A stretch of DNA of 9,952 nt from Legionellales bacterium (GTDB taxonomy: Bacteria; Pseudomonadota; Gammaproteobacteria; WLWR01), in contig WLWR01000045.1 in the NCBI GenBank assembly GCA_012103495.1, forward strand, positions 1 to 9,952. The letters are read 5' to 3'. Shown here piece after piece: positions 1-6,986 of this stretch. Within the stretch, counting starts at the first letter, position 1. Each line of letters starts with the position of its first letter. The notes below the pieces were generated by a model, which did no database searches, was not told where the DNA came from, and saw only the letters and a list, made by a program, of their open reading frames with translations. Made by a program: the position numbers and the translations under genes.

Positions 1-127
1 TCGGCTAGTCCTGCGGTTTTTTTCAATCAAAACACCGCAAGATGCCACCCACTGCTCACTTAAAATGCCAACTGAGAAAGTTTACCAACCGTGAATAAAG
101 TTCGCATCTTCAAGTACGATGGGTATA
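1..127. repeat. Partial copy of a dispersed foldback (MITE-like) repeat, cut by the window edge
   Basis: This stretch aligns in the same orientation, at very roughly 70-75% identity by eye, with 5991-6119, the right-hand part of the complete copy at 5902-6119. Shared landmarks are GGCTAGT near the start, a TTGCGGT/ACCGCAA-type stem around a T-rich loop (about 12-40), the CTTAAAATGCCA block (about 59-70) and the terminal repeat at 101-127 (TTCGCATCTTCAAG followed by ATGGGTATA). The left half lies outside the window. It follows the stop codon of the deaminase gene, so its internal hairpin could end that transcript. No coding capacity is seen. Confidence 0.8.
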
Positions 128-146
128 GATATTATTTTGCGAGCTT

Positions 147-752
147 TTAATTCAGGGGAATATTGCTATCTTGTTTCGATTGTTGGTAAATATCTGACAT
201 TTGTGCGTAGCAGTTTTTTAATTGAGTGACTCGTGCACGTAACCGGTTTTGCTGATGGGCATCATCGCAAGTATCAATCAATGTTATTAAATGATAACTA
301 TGCCAGAATGCGTTGTGATGAGCATATTGACCGTGATCACATCGAAATACTTCTTTTAAAATTTTCAAATCATGTGGAATGTGAAATGCATCACGTGAAT
401 CGGCGTAACTGAATAAATAGTAAAAGTTATCGTATCCCCCCCAGGTGATGGCTGACAAACACAATGGACAGGGTTCGTGGGTGGCGAAAAACAAACAATC
501 TTGTGGGCGGGGTCGTTCAGCAACTGGCCGTTCGTAAAACTTTTTCAATGCGTGAATTTCTCCGTGCCACAATGGATTTTCAGTTTCAGCATTCGTAGCA
601 GCCACGACCACCGATAAATCCGCTTTGTTTAAAATAGCAGCGCCAAATATTTTATTACCTGCGCAAACACCAGCCTGGGTAAGTGGCACAATAGTGTGTT
701 CGGTGACATCTAACAACCGATCAATGAGTTGAGTCGTGTTGGGTAAGCGCAT
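147..752 (-). CDS. Zinc-dependent nucleoside/base deaminase (CDA superfamily)
   Basis: This 201-aa protein has the zinc site of the cytidine/deoxycytidylate deaminase superfamily. His63-Gly-Glu65 supplies one zinc ligand and the proton-shuttling glutamate. Pro94-Cys95-Pro-Leu-Cys98, the PCxxC motif, supplies the other two ligands. The family deaminates cytosine, guanine or adenine, free or in nucleosides or RNA. The HGE form and the long C-terminal helical extension (about residues 120-201) do not tell me the substrate. No signal peptide is visible, so it is probably cytoplasmic. The start is the ATG at 752, six bases after a perfect AGGAGG. It lies 82 bp downstream of the MFS gene on the same strand and may be co-transcribed, although small stem-loops lie between them. 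The fold call is firm; the substrate is unknown. Confidence 0.88.
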   Translation of the reverse strand: MRLPNTTQLIDRLLDVTEHTIVPLTQAGVCAGNKIFGAAILNKADLSVVVAATNAETENPLWHGEIHALKKFYERPVAERPRPQDCLFFATHEPCPLCLSAITWGGYDNFYYLFSYADSRDAFHIPHDLKILKEVFRCDHGQYAHHNAFWHSYHLITLIDTCDDAHQQNRLRARVTQLKNCYAQMSDIYQQSKQDSNIPLN

Positions 753-758
753 TAGGAT

Positions 759-764
759 CCTCCT
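759..764 (-). promoter_or_regulatory. Perfect Shine-Dalgarno (AGGAGG) of the deaminase gene
   Basis: On the minus strand AGGAGG lies six bases before the ATG at 752. It fixes the start and is the strongest ribosome binding site in the window, which suggests efficient translation. Confidence 0.8.
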
Positions 765-822
765 GTGAGTGATTCATTGACACAAATAGCCATCTTTGGC
801 ATATCTTGGATAAAAATCCAGC

Positions 823-850
823 TTTCCCCAAGCTTTAAATTTTAGGGGAA
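823..850 (-). terminator. Possible stem-loop at the end of the MFS gene
   Basis: TTTCCCC and GGGGAAA pair across an AT-rich loop of about 15 nt that contains the MFS stop codon (835-837). A second small stem, TGGAT/ATCCA around AAAA, lies at 807-820. Neither has a convincing T-tract, so this may be only a weak terminator between the MFS and deaminase genes, or an mRNA-processing structure. Confidence 0.3.
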
Positions 851-2076
851 ACATTACGATTGTTTAATGCATAACTCACTAACCAGCCTATCAGTAAAGT
901 GATCACCAATGGAGTCAATGCCCACTGAAATGCATGAATGGCTACAATTCCTGCGGTTACTGCTTGATCACCCAATAGTATGCCAACTAAATATTGTAAT
1001 AGCGCACTCCACAAATAAGCGATGGTGGCCATAAGACCAAACCCAGTACCTACTAAATAAACTGGTAAATACTGACTCACCAATGGGAAGCCTAGTATGG
1101 CACCACCAAAAGCAAACCCTAAACCAAAAATAAGCAGTGATGTCATCGATGTGGAAAACTCAGGGCCATACACCAACACTAGCGTCAATCCTAACATGGC
1201 ACTGCTGTAGCATCTGGCGATGGTTGCTGGACATCGAAAATAATGACTCAAGCCGCTAGCGGCGATGGCACCGAACCCACCGCCTAATGGAAACATTGCA
1301 TTGAGTATGGCCGCTGTGTCTTGAGAATGACGATAAGCCAACTGAGTTGGAATATTCCACAAATCGGACAAAGCCAACAATACGCTGAAACTGGCGCCGA
1401 AATAAACCGCGCCCAACCAAAATTGTCGGATGCGCGCCAGTTTTGCTAAATCTTGCCAAATGCGAACGGGGGCCTGTTGAGGAGAGAGAGGACGCGTCGG
1501 TGCTGATCGGATAACAATTATCATCACGCTAGCAATTAAGAATATTAAAATTGCCAGAATGCCGATAATGGTACGAAAATTTAACCAAATGCCGGAGATT
1601 GCCAATCCTAATACCACCAATGCGGCAGTTACATTGGAAGACATTTGGGTGATACCACATAAGAGTGTAAATTGTTGTGCGGTAAACCAAGTTTTTGCCA
1701 AATAAATCACACCAACGTATGCAGTGGATAAGCCAATACCAATGAGTAGCTTCGCCATGACAACGATGAAAAAATTGGAGGCCCCTGCCAATAGCATCAA
1801 GCCACCACTGGCCATCAAGGCTGAACCAGACAAAATATAACGTGGCTGATAGTGATCGAATAAGCGTCCTGCAAAAAATTGCGCCACAGCATAGCTTAAA
1901 AAAAACACCGCACCTAACAAACCCAATTGAGCATTGGTTAACTGCAATTGCTGCTGCATGTTAGGCGCCAATATTGCAAATAGTAAAGATATCAGCACAC
2001 TGGCAATGAAATACACATCACCAACCGCCCAGATAAGAAAAGCGACTGGGTTACGAAAAAGATTGCCTGTTGACAT
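835..2076 (-). CDS. Major facilitator superfamily transporter
   Basis: This 413-aa hydrophobic protein shows the pattern of 12 membrane segments expected of an MFS secondary transporter in the inner membrane. The loop between segments 2 and 3, about residues 69-80 (Gly-Arg-Leu-Phe-Asp-His-Tyr-Gln-Pro-Arg), is a degenerate MFS motif A (GxxxDxxGxR). A hydrophilic central loop with several prolines and arginines, at about residues 190-215, separates the two six-helix halves. I cannot infer the substrate. The start is the ATG at 2076; the Shine-Dalgarno is weak. It follows pgpA on the same strand but is separated from it by a strong palindrome and has its own TATAAT box, so it is probably a separate unit, possibly shared with the downstream deaminase. 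Confidence 0.87.
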   Translation of the reverse strand: MSTGNLFRNPVAFLIWAVGDVYFIASVLISLLFAILAPNMQQQLQLTNAQLGLLGAVFFLSYAVAQFFAGRLFDHYQPRYILSGSALMASGGLMLLAGASNFFIVVMAKLLIGIGLSTAYVGVIYLAKTWFTAQQFTLLCGITQMSSNVTAALVVLGLAISGIWLNFRTIIGILAILIFLIASVMIIVIRSAPTRPLSPQQAPVRIWQDLAKLARIRQFWLGAVYFGASFSVLLALSDLWNIPTQLAYRHSQDTAAILNAMFPLGGGFGAIAASGLSHYFRCPATIARCYSSAMLGLTLVLVYGPEFSTSMTSLLIFGLGFAFGGAILGFPLVSQYLPVYLVGTGFGLMATIAYLWSALLQYLVGILLGDQAVTAGIVAIHAFQWALTPLVITLLIGWLVSYALNNRNVSPKI

Positions 2077-2111
2077 AGTCTAAGCATCCAACTTGGCTAA
2101 TAAACAGATTG

Positions 2112-2117
2112 ATTATA
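2112..2117 (-). promoter_or_regulatory. Consensus -10 box (TATAAT), putative MFS promoter
   Basis: The minus strand reads TATAAT about 35 bases before the MFS ATG, placing a start site near 2105 and a leader of about 29 nt. At 17-bp spacing the -35 would be TGGCTA, which is weak and falls inside the adjacent palindrome. A 10-bp imperfect inverted repeat (2078-2087 and 2121-2130, GTCTaAGCAT/ATGCTgAGAC, one mismatch) flanks this box. Confidence 0.45.
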
Positions 2118-2130
2118 GAAATGCTGAGAC

Positions 2131-2174
2131 ACGATAGCCACCGCACTTGAAACTTCAAGTGCGATGGCTATCGT
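2131..2174 (-). terminator. Long palindrome after pgpA, probable terminator
   Basis: The arms 2131-2151 and 2154-2174 are 21 bp long. The only non-Watson-Crick position is 2141/2164, which is a G-U wobble in minus-strand RNA but a C-A mismatch in plus-strand RNA. This suggests the hairpin acts in the minus-strand transcript. It begins at the last base of the pgpA stop codon and ends 13 bp before the TATAAT of the MFS gene. No U-tract follows, so classic intrinsic termination is uncertain. The arms strongly resemble the terminal repeats of the dispersed element at 1-127 and 5902-6119. Confidence 0.6.
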
Positions 2175-2677
2175 TACCAAAATTTTAATACTAGCGTTAC
2201 CAACACCCAGCCAACTTGCAAACATCCCCAAGTCAAACCACCGGCAATCACATCATCCAACATGACCCCCAAACCACCTTTGACCCGTCGATCCACCCAC
2301 CCAATCGGCCACGGTTTACAAATGTCAAAGATTCGAAACAAAACAACACTTATCACCATCCATCCCCATGCATCACTGGGGATCAACCATACGGCTAACC
2401 ACCAACCCACCATTTCATCCCATACAATAGCAGGATGATCCGATTGTCCTAATTGTTTGCCAGTGCGATCACATAAATAAATTCCCACCACCAACGCTAG
2501 GAGCACGATCAATAAATATCCTGCCGCCGAAAAATGACGTAACGCTAAATAATAAATCACCACTGCCAACAAGGTTCCCCAAGTGCCGGGAGCTTTGGGT
2601 AAACACCCAGTCCCTAAGCCACAAGCCAACCAATACACTGGGTGTTTGCCTAATTGCGAATAGATTGACATTGTCAT
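2174..2677 (-). CDS. pgpA: Phosphatidylglycerophosphatase A
   Basis: The product removes the phosphate from phosphatidylglycerophosphate to give phosphatidylglycerol at the inner membrane. With the ATG at 2677 it has 167 aa, close to the usual size of about 170. Family signatures are the N-terminal GTGCLPKAPGTWGTL block, the acidic DHPAIVWDEMVG block and FRIFDICKPWPIGW followed by GGLGVMLDDVIAG; their Asp/Glu residues are the expected metal and catalytic positions. Several hydrophobic helices are consistent with a membrane enzyme. The ATG overlaps the thiL stop as ATGA (2674-2677), the reason for preferring it to an upstream in-frame ATG (2743) that lies deep inside thiL. It is the last gene of the glyA-nrdR-nusB-thiL-pgpA series. 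Confidence 0.95.
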   Translation of the reverse strand: MTMSIYSQLGKHPVYWLACGLGTGCLPKAPGTWGTLLAVVIYYLALRHFSAAGYLLIVLLALVVGIYLCDRTGKQLGQSDHPAIVWDEMVGWWLAVWLIPSDAWGWMVISVVLFRIFDICKPWPIGWVDRRVKGGLGVMLDDVIAGGLTWGCLQVGWVLVTLVLKFW

Positions 2678-3648
2678 GTTTGATTCCAATGTTGATAACC
2701 GAGGGTAGCCAACTCCAATAGCGATTGATCTTCTTGGACACATTGCAAACCACCGGTTGCGGTGATCTCTCCAATGCGAGTCAAAGCAATACCATGATCA
2801 ACCAAACACTGTTTGGCTGCCAAATATTGCGTCGGCGCCATGGTTACACACAATTGATAATCATCTCCTCCGGTGAGTGCCCATTGCAATTGTTGTGCCG
2901 GTGTTGCATACGTTGCAAGCGTTGCCGCAATGGGTAATTGAGCCATTTGTAAACGCGCTCCGACTTGACTGGCTTGTAAAATATGCGATAAATCTTGCGC
3001 CAACCCATCGGAAATATCGATCGCCGCATTCGCCATTGGCAACAATAATTGACCAGCCAATATGTGGGGTTGAGGACATAACCATTGTTGATAAGCGGTG
3101 TGACGATCAGGTGAAGTCAACGTCACCTGTCCTTGGTGATCGGCTAACGCCAGCGCCGCCAACCCCAACGAACCCGTGACACAAATGCAATCCCCCACTT
3201 GCGCATTTGAACGTGTCAACGGTTGTTGGGGTAATGCAATGTCACCGCCGATCGTCACCGTTATGGTGAAGGGGCCTCGAGTCATATCCCCACCGATCAA
3301 TGCCACTTCATATTGTCGGGCTAATTTAAAAAAACCTCGAGCAAAATCCTCAAACCAACGTTCATCCATTTGCGGCGCAGCAATCGATAATAGCGCCCAC
3401 CGTGGGGTTGCTCCCATCGCAGCTAAATCGCTTAAATTAACCGCCAACGCTCGATAACCAATATCGTGCGCCGACCAACTTTCTAAAAAATGTACTTGGC
3501 TGACCAGAGTATCCATGGCCACCACTTGCCTTCGATCAGCCGGCGGCATCCAAACAGCCGCATCATCCCCCACACCTAAGAGCAAGTCTGGGTATTTAGA
3601 AATGTCGTGTTGAAAAAATTGCCGGATAATTTGAAATTCATTGCTCAT
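2674..3648 (-). CDS. thiL: Thiamine-monophosphate kinase
   Basis: ThiL phosphorylates thiamine monophosphate with ATP to give thiamine diphosphate, the active cofactor. The 324-aa length matches the family (about 325). Visible motifs are GVGDDAAVW (25-33), the NLSDLAAMGATPRW block (71-84), GGDMTRGP (119-126), DISDGLAQDL (211-220) and TGGDDYQLC (259-267, more often GGEDYEL). The aspartates in these blocks bind magnesium and nucleotide in characterised ThiL and PurM-like folds. I chose the ATG at 3648, which begins MSNEFQIIRQF; longer in-frame starts reach into nusB. The start overlaps the nusB 3' end by 11 bp and the stop overlaps pgpA by 4 bp, indicating translational coupling. Confidence 0.96.
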   Translation of the reverse strand: MSNEFQIIRQFFQHDISKYPDLLLGVGDDAAVWMPPADRRQVVAMDTLVSQVHFLESWSAHDIGYRALAVNLSDLAAMGATPRWALLSIAAPQMDERWFEDFARGFFKLARQYEVALIGGDMTRGPFTITVTIGGDIALPQQPLTRSNAQVGDCICVTGSLGLAALALADHQGQVTLTSPDRHTAYQQWLCPQPHILAGQLLLPMANAAIDISDGLAQDLSHILQASQVGARLQMAQLPIAATLATYATPAQQLQWALTGGDDYQLCVTMAPTQYLAAKQCLVDHGIALTRIGEITATGGLQCVQEDQSLLELATLGYQHWNQT

Positions 3649-4093
3649 ATTGCGATTGCTCGGGATCTGTTGTGTCGCATTGTTTCGCCACTTTATCCAA
3701 CACCCCATTCACATATTTATAGCCATCGGTCGCACCGAATATTTTGGTTAATTCCACCGCTTCATTGATCGCCACTTTGTAAGGAATGGAAGGTTCGTAC
3801 ACCAACTCATAACAACCCATACGCAACGCCTGCAATTCAATTGGATTTAAGGTTGTGATATCTCGATCTAAATAAGGAATAAACAATTCATCGATTCGCG
3901 ACTGATGGGCGGTAATTTGAGTGAGCAATCGATGAAAATAGAGAGTATCCACTTTGGCTAAATTTCGATACTGCTGGAATTGACGTTCCACTTCCACAAT
4001 ATCTGTTCCAGCAATCCACCATTGATACAAGGCTTGGATCGCACATTGACGAGCACGTTTACGCGCCGTTGGCTTAAATTTTTCAGTCATCAT
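3638..4093 (-). CDS. nusB: Transcription antitermination factor NusB
   Basis: NusB pairs with NusE (ribosomal protein S10), binds boxA RNA and supports antitermination on rRNA operons. The 151-aa protein has the arginine-rich N-terminal helix (RKRARQCAIQALYQW, residues 11-25) used for RNA binding, and the family C-terminal signature VAINEAVELTKIFG (107-120) then GYKYVNGVLDKVA (124-136). Two consecutive ATGs (4093 and 4090) are possible starts; the first is used here. It overlaps nrdR by 11 bp upstream and thiL by 11 bp downstream, and no good Shine-Dalgarno is seen, so it probably depends on ribosomes finishing nrdR. Confidence 0.96.
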   Translation of the reverse strand: MMTEKFKPTARKRARQCAIQALYQWWIAGTDIVEVERQFQQYRNLAKVDTLYFHRLLTQITAHQSRIDELFIPYLDRDITTLNPIELQALRMGCYELVYEPSIPYKVAINEAVELTKIFGATDGYKYVNGVLDKVAKQCDTTDPEQSQYEQ

Positions 4094-4577
4094 TAACCGG
4101 CTTTGTTAGAGAATCTACCGATGGATGTTCAGCTTGTAGCCGCTTGATTTCTTGATTAAATTCATCAATGTCTTCAAAACGACGATACACGGAAGCAAAC
4201 CGCACAAACGCGACTTGATCCAACGCCCTTAACTCTTCCATCACCCATTCACCCAGTACTTGTGAATTGACTTCACGCTCTCCGCAAGCACGCAATCGAT
4301 GCTTTAATCGATCCACTGCCAACTCAAAATCATCCATACTCACCGGGCGTTTTTCCAATGACCGCAGCATACCGGCTCTTAACGATTCTTCATCAAATGG
4401 TTTACGGCGACCATCACGTTTAATAATTTTAGGCATGACCAATTCAGCGGTTTCATAGGTGGTAAACCGTTCATTACAATCCAAACATTCGCGACGCCGT
4501 CTGACTTGATTGCCATTACTTACCAAACGTGAATCAATCACTTTGGTTTCCGTCGCACTGCAAAAAGGACAATGCAT
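4083..4577 (-). CDS. nrdR: Ribonucleotide reductase transcriptional repressor NrdR
   Basis: NrdR senses ATP/dATP and represses nrd genes through NrdR boxes. The 164-aa protein has an N-terminal zinc ribbon with Cys3, Cys6, Cys31 and Cys34 and the arginine run VRRRREC next to it. An ATP-cone follows from about residue 48 (PKIIKRDGRRKPFDEESL) to about 138. The C-terminus is about ten residues longer than the common 150-aa form. The ATG at 4577 is preceded by AAGGAA at 7-base spacing. It starts 16 bp after the glyA stop and overlaps nusB by 11 bp. No nrd gene is in the window, so its targets lie elsewhere. Confidence 0.97.
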   Translation of the reverse strand: MHCPFCSATETKVIDSRLVSNGNQVRRRRECLDCNERFTTYETAELVMPKIIKRDGRRKPFDEESLRAGMLRSLEKRPVSMDDFELAVDRLKHRLRACGEREVNSQVLGEWVMEELRALDQVAFVRFASVYRRFEDIDEFNQEIKRLQAEHPSVDSLTKPVNDD

Positions 4578-4593
4578 CCGTGTGATTCCTTGG

Positions 4594-5862
4594 TTACTGT
4601 GATTGTTTTATGGATTGATATACTGGAAATTCACGGCACAATGCCAACACTTGCTGCTTAATGTCCTGGATGGTGGCTTGCTGTTCAATGTCTTGCAAAA
4701 TAGCGCAGCTCCAATCCACCAATTGAGTGACTTGCGTTTCTCCAAATCCACGAGTGGTAACCGCCGGCGTGCCAATACGCAAACCGCTGGTAATAAAAGG
4801 TGAACGTGGATCATTGGGAACTGTGTTGCGATTGACAGTAATGTTGGCTGCCCCCAACGCATTATCAGCATCTTTGCCCGTGATGTCTTTATCAATTAAA
4901 TTGACTAAAAATAAATGATTGTCGGTACCGCCTGACACAATAGTATACCCTCGTTGTATGAACGCTGCCGCCATGGTTTGCGCATTGCGTACCACTTGTT
5001 GTTGATACACTTTGAATTCAGGCTGCAATGCTTCCAAGAAAGCGACTGCTTTGGCAGCAATCACATGCATCAATGGTCCCCCTTGCGTGCCGGGGAAAAT
5101 AGCCGATTGCAATTTTTTTTCAATGTCCGGATTGGCCTTAGCTAAAATGATTCCTCCGCGTGGACCACGCAGTGTTTTATGAGTGGTAGAGGTCACCACA
5201 TCGGCATAAGAAATTGGAGATGGGTAAATACCCGTAGCAATCAAACCTGCCACATGTGCCACATCCGCCACCAAATAAGCACCGACCGAATCGGCAATTT
5301 CGCGAAACTTTGCCCAATCCAAAATGCGTGAATACGCGGAAAAACCAGTCATAATCATCTTGGGCCGATGCTCATCAGCCAACCGAGCCACTTCTTCATA
5401 ATTAATTTCACCGGTGATGGCATCCACACCGTATTGGATTGATTGATAAATACGTCCAGAAAAATTAACCGATGACCCATGGGTTAAATGTCCCCCATGG
5501 GGTAACGCCATGCCTAACACTTTATCACCCGGTTGCAAGAGTGCTAAATACACCGCTGCATTGGCTTGTGATCCTGAGTGTGGCTGCACATTGGCATAAT
5601 CGGCGTTGAACAATTGTTTAACCCGTTCAATGGCTAAATTTTCGGCCACATCGACATGTTGACATCCCCCGTAATAACGCTTGCCTGGATAGCCTTCGGC
5701 GTATTTATTGGTGAGGACAGCTCCTTGCGCCGCCATGACTGCTGGGCTGGTGTAATTTTCCGAGGCGATCAATTCAATGTGCTCTTCTTGTCGCTTAGCT
5801 TCATCACTGATAACTTGCCAAATAGCAGGATCAAGATCTTGCAAAGCAATGGAGGTTAACAT
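4594..5862 (-). CDS. glyA: Serine hydroxymethyltransferase
   Basis: This PLP enzyme interconverts serine and glycine while charging tetrahydrofolate to methylene-THF, the main one-carbon source. The 422-aa product matches the family size. Signatures are HIELIASENYTSP (28-40), the YAEGYPGKRYYGGC block (54-67), HGGHLTHG (122-129), DVAHVAGLIA (200-209) and TTHKTLRGPRGG, in which Lys229 is the PLP Schiff-base lysine. I chose the ATG at 5862, with AAAGGTG five bases upstream. An in-frame TTG eight codons earlier would absorb that Shine-Dalgarno and is less likely. It heads the operon. Only 39 bp separate its ATG from the foldback repeat at 5902-6119, so its promoter lies in or across that repeat. 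Confidence 0.97.
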   Translation of the reverse strand: MLTSIALQDLDPAIWQVISDEAKRQEEHIELIASENYTSPAVMAAQGAVLTNKYAEGYPGKRYYGGCQHVDVAENLAIERVKQLFNADYANVQPHSGSQANAAVYLALLQPGDKVLGMALPHGGHLTHGSSVNFSGRIYQSIQYGVDAITGEINYEEVARLADEHRPKMIMTGFSAYSRILDWAKFREIADSVGAYLVADVAHVAGLIATGIYPSPISYADVVTSTTHKTLRGPRGGIILAKANPDIEKKLQSAIFPGTQGGPLMHVIAAKAVAFLEALQPEFKVYQQQVVRNAQTMAAAFIQRGYTIVSGGTDNHLFLVNLIDKDITGKDADNALGAANITVNRNTVPNDPRSPFITSGLRIGTPAVTTRGFGETQVTQLVDWSCAILQDIEQQATIQDIKQQVLALCREFPVYQSIKQSQ

Positions 5863-6280
5863 CGTAGCACCTTTCACGTGATTCAAATTTAGGCGCTAGT
5901 ATATACCCATTCCACTTCAAGATGCGAATTTTAAGCGTGCATTGGACAGCATCTTGCACCGTTTCTCAAGAAAAAAATCTTCGAATTAGCTAGGCTAGTT
6001 TTGCGGTTTTTTTTCAATCGAAACACCGCAATCTATCACCCACTACACGCTTAAAATGCCACATGAAAATTCATTGTCAACGACCAGTACGGTTCGCAGC
6101 TTGAAGTAGGATGGGGATACTCATCTCAAACAACAGCCCAACAGCGAGTCAGGTTTGCCATTTGATAATCAATCGATATCTGCGGCTCCTTAAAAAGTTT
6201 AATTCAGTAATCTGCTCCGATTCGAAATGTTTTTTTCGTCTAGACTTTAACTAAAGACTCGCTTGTGAGGGAGAAGCACA
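5863..6280. other. 418-bp divergent spacer between glyA and the SPOR lipoprotein gene
   Basis: No gene is supported here. More than half of it (5902-6119) is a foldback repeat. The remaining 6120-6280 must carry the promoter and leader of the plus-strand lipoprotein gene. I see AT-rich stretches and a possible TAGACT -10 at 6241-6246 without a good -35, and a GAGGGAG ribosome binding site just before the ATG at 6281. On the glyA side a TATACT (minus strand, 5903-5898) straddles the repeat edge and is a weak -10 candidate. I see no convincing glycine riboswitch or other leader RNA. Confidence 0.6.
5902..6119. repeat. Complete 218-bp foldback (MITE-like) repeat
   Basis: Imperfect terminal inverted repeats of 27 bp, matching at 23 positions, bound the element: 5902-5928 (TATACCCAT...CTTCAAGATGCGAA) and 6093-6119. 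Nested inside are a 12-bp inverted repeat, ATTTTAAGCGTG (about 5928-5939) against CACGCTTAAAAT (about 6046-6057), and a TTGCGGT/ACCGCAA stem around a T-rich loop (about 6001-6031). The whole unit could fold back on itself. It has no coding capacity. A second, diverged copy runs off the left window edge (1-127). The ends resemble TATACCCAT/CTTCAAG-type repeats familiar from other gammaproteobacteria; that link is from memory and unverified. A TA target duplication is possible but not provable here. Confidence 0.8.
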
Positions 6281-6970
6281 ATGAGTAACAACACCTTTCT
6301 CTGGTTTCCATTGGCATTGATTCTTATGCTGTTTAGCCTATCCAGTTGCACCGTGTACGATGAGGATTACTACCGTTGGTGGAACAATGGCAACAATCCT
6401 GGAAATTACAATTCTCAATATCGTCACAACACCATGGATTTACCTTCAGCAAACAATCGACGCACCCAATCACGGCGTTCACGCGGCGGTGGTTCCGGTG
6501 GCGTGCGAGTACCAGACTCTTATCATTTCTCGGAACAAGCAACCCCCGTTTCTCATAAAAATCGTGATACAGGCTGGGTACGCAGTCAAAAACCGGGGAA
6601 CTATACCATTGAACTAGACTCGGGTGAAAAACCTGCCGAGGTTGCCAACACACTGCACAAAGCACCTAAGAACACACGTAAAGCGCAAGTCAAACAACGT
6701 AAAAATGGGAAAACAGTTTACACCGGTGTTTACGGTTCATTTGAAAATGAAGAGCAAGCACGTCGTGCTATGAAAGATTTACCCGAAGATGTCCGTTCGA
6801 AAGCAAAAGTTCGACGCTGGGACAAAGTACAAGAAAAAACCGATGCACCACCGACACCCACACCACCTGAAGTCAAACAACCACCTGAAGTTGAACGTCC
6901 TCCTCAAGATGACGCTCCTCACAGTTTTCTCCCACCGGAACCTGATCCACCCATTTATCCAATTTTTTGA
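6281..6970 (+). CDS. Lipoprotein with DamX-type SPOR domain and proline-rich tail
   Basis: This is a 229-aa exported protein. Residues 1-22 are a lipoprotein signal ending in the lipobox Leu-Ser-Ser-Cys23. The residue after the Cys is Thr, which favours outer-membrane sorting. A low-complexity Asn/Arg/Gly linker follows (about 30-80). Residues 106-186 form a SPOR domain (GNYTIEL start, WYV-like VYTGVYGSFENEEQARRAM, then LPEDVRSKAKVRRW) very like the C-terminus of DamX. SPOR domains bind denuded septal peptidoglycan, so a role at the division site or cell wall is likely. Residues 187-229 are rich in Pro, Glu and Asp. Its long leader, which it shares divergently with glyA, contains a repeat. 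The exact partner is unknown. Confidence 0.85.
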   Translation: MSNNTFLWFPLALILMLFSLSSCTVYDEDYYRWWNNGNNPGNYNSQYRHNTMDLPSANNRRTQSRRSRGGGSGGVRVPDSYHFSEQATPVSHKNRDTGWVRSQKPGNYTIELDSGEKPAEVANTLHKAPKNTRKAQVKQRKNGKTVYTGVYGSFENEEQARRAMKDLPEDVRSKAKVRRWDKVQEKTDAPPTPTPPEVKQPPEVERPPQDDAPHSFLPPEPDPPIYPIF

Positions 6971-6986
6971 TTTAGATGAGAAATTT

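Noticed and set aside
2216..3457. Several 60-100 aa plus- and minus-strand frames inside pgpA and thiL
   Set aside because: They are shadows of two genes with clear family motifs, with no start signals and Cys/His/Pro-skewed compositions typical of wrong frames.
5863..5886. Earlier TTG start for glyA adding eight residues
   Set aside because: The ATG at 5862 has its own Shine-Dalgarno, which would lie inside the longer reading frame, and matches the family N-terminus.
127..5902. Composite transposon bounded by the two direct repeat copies
   Set aside because: The interval holds core housekeeping genes and no transposase, and the copies are well diverged, so this is two independent insertions rather than one mobile unit.
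5863..6280. Glycine riboswitch or other leader RNA upstream of glyA
   Set aside because: The spacer is mostly the foldback repeat, and no aptamer-like conserved pattern was recognised.
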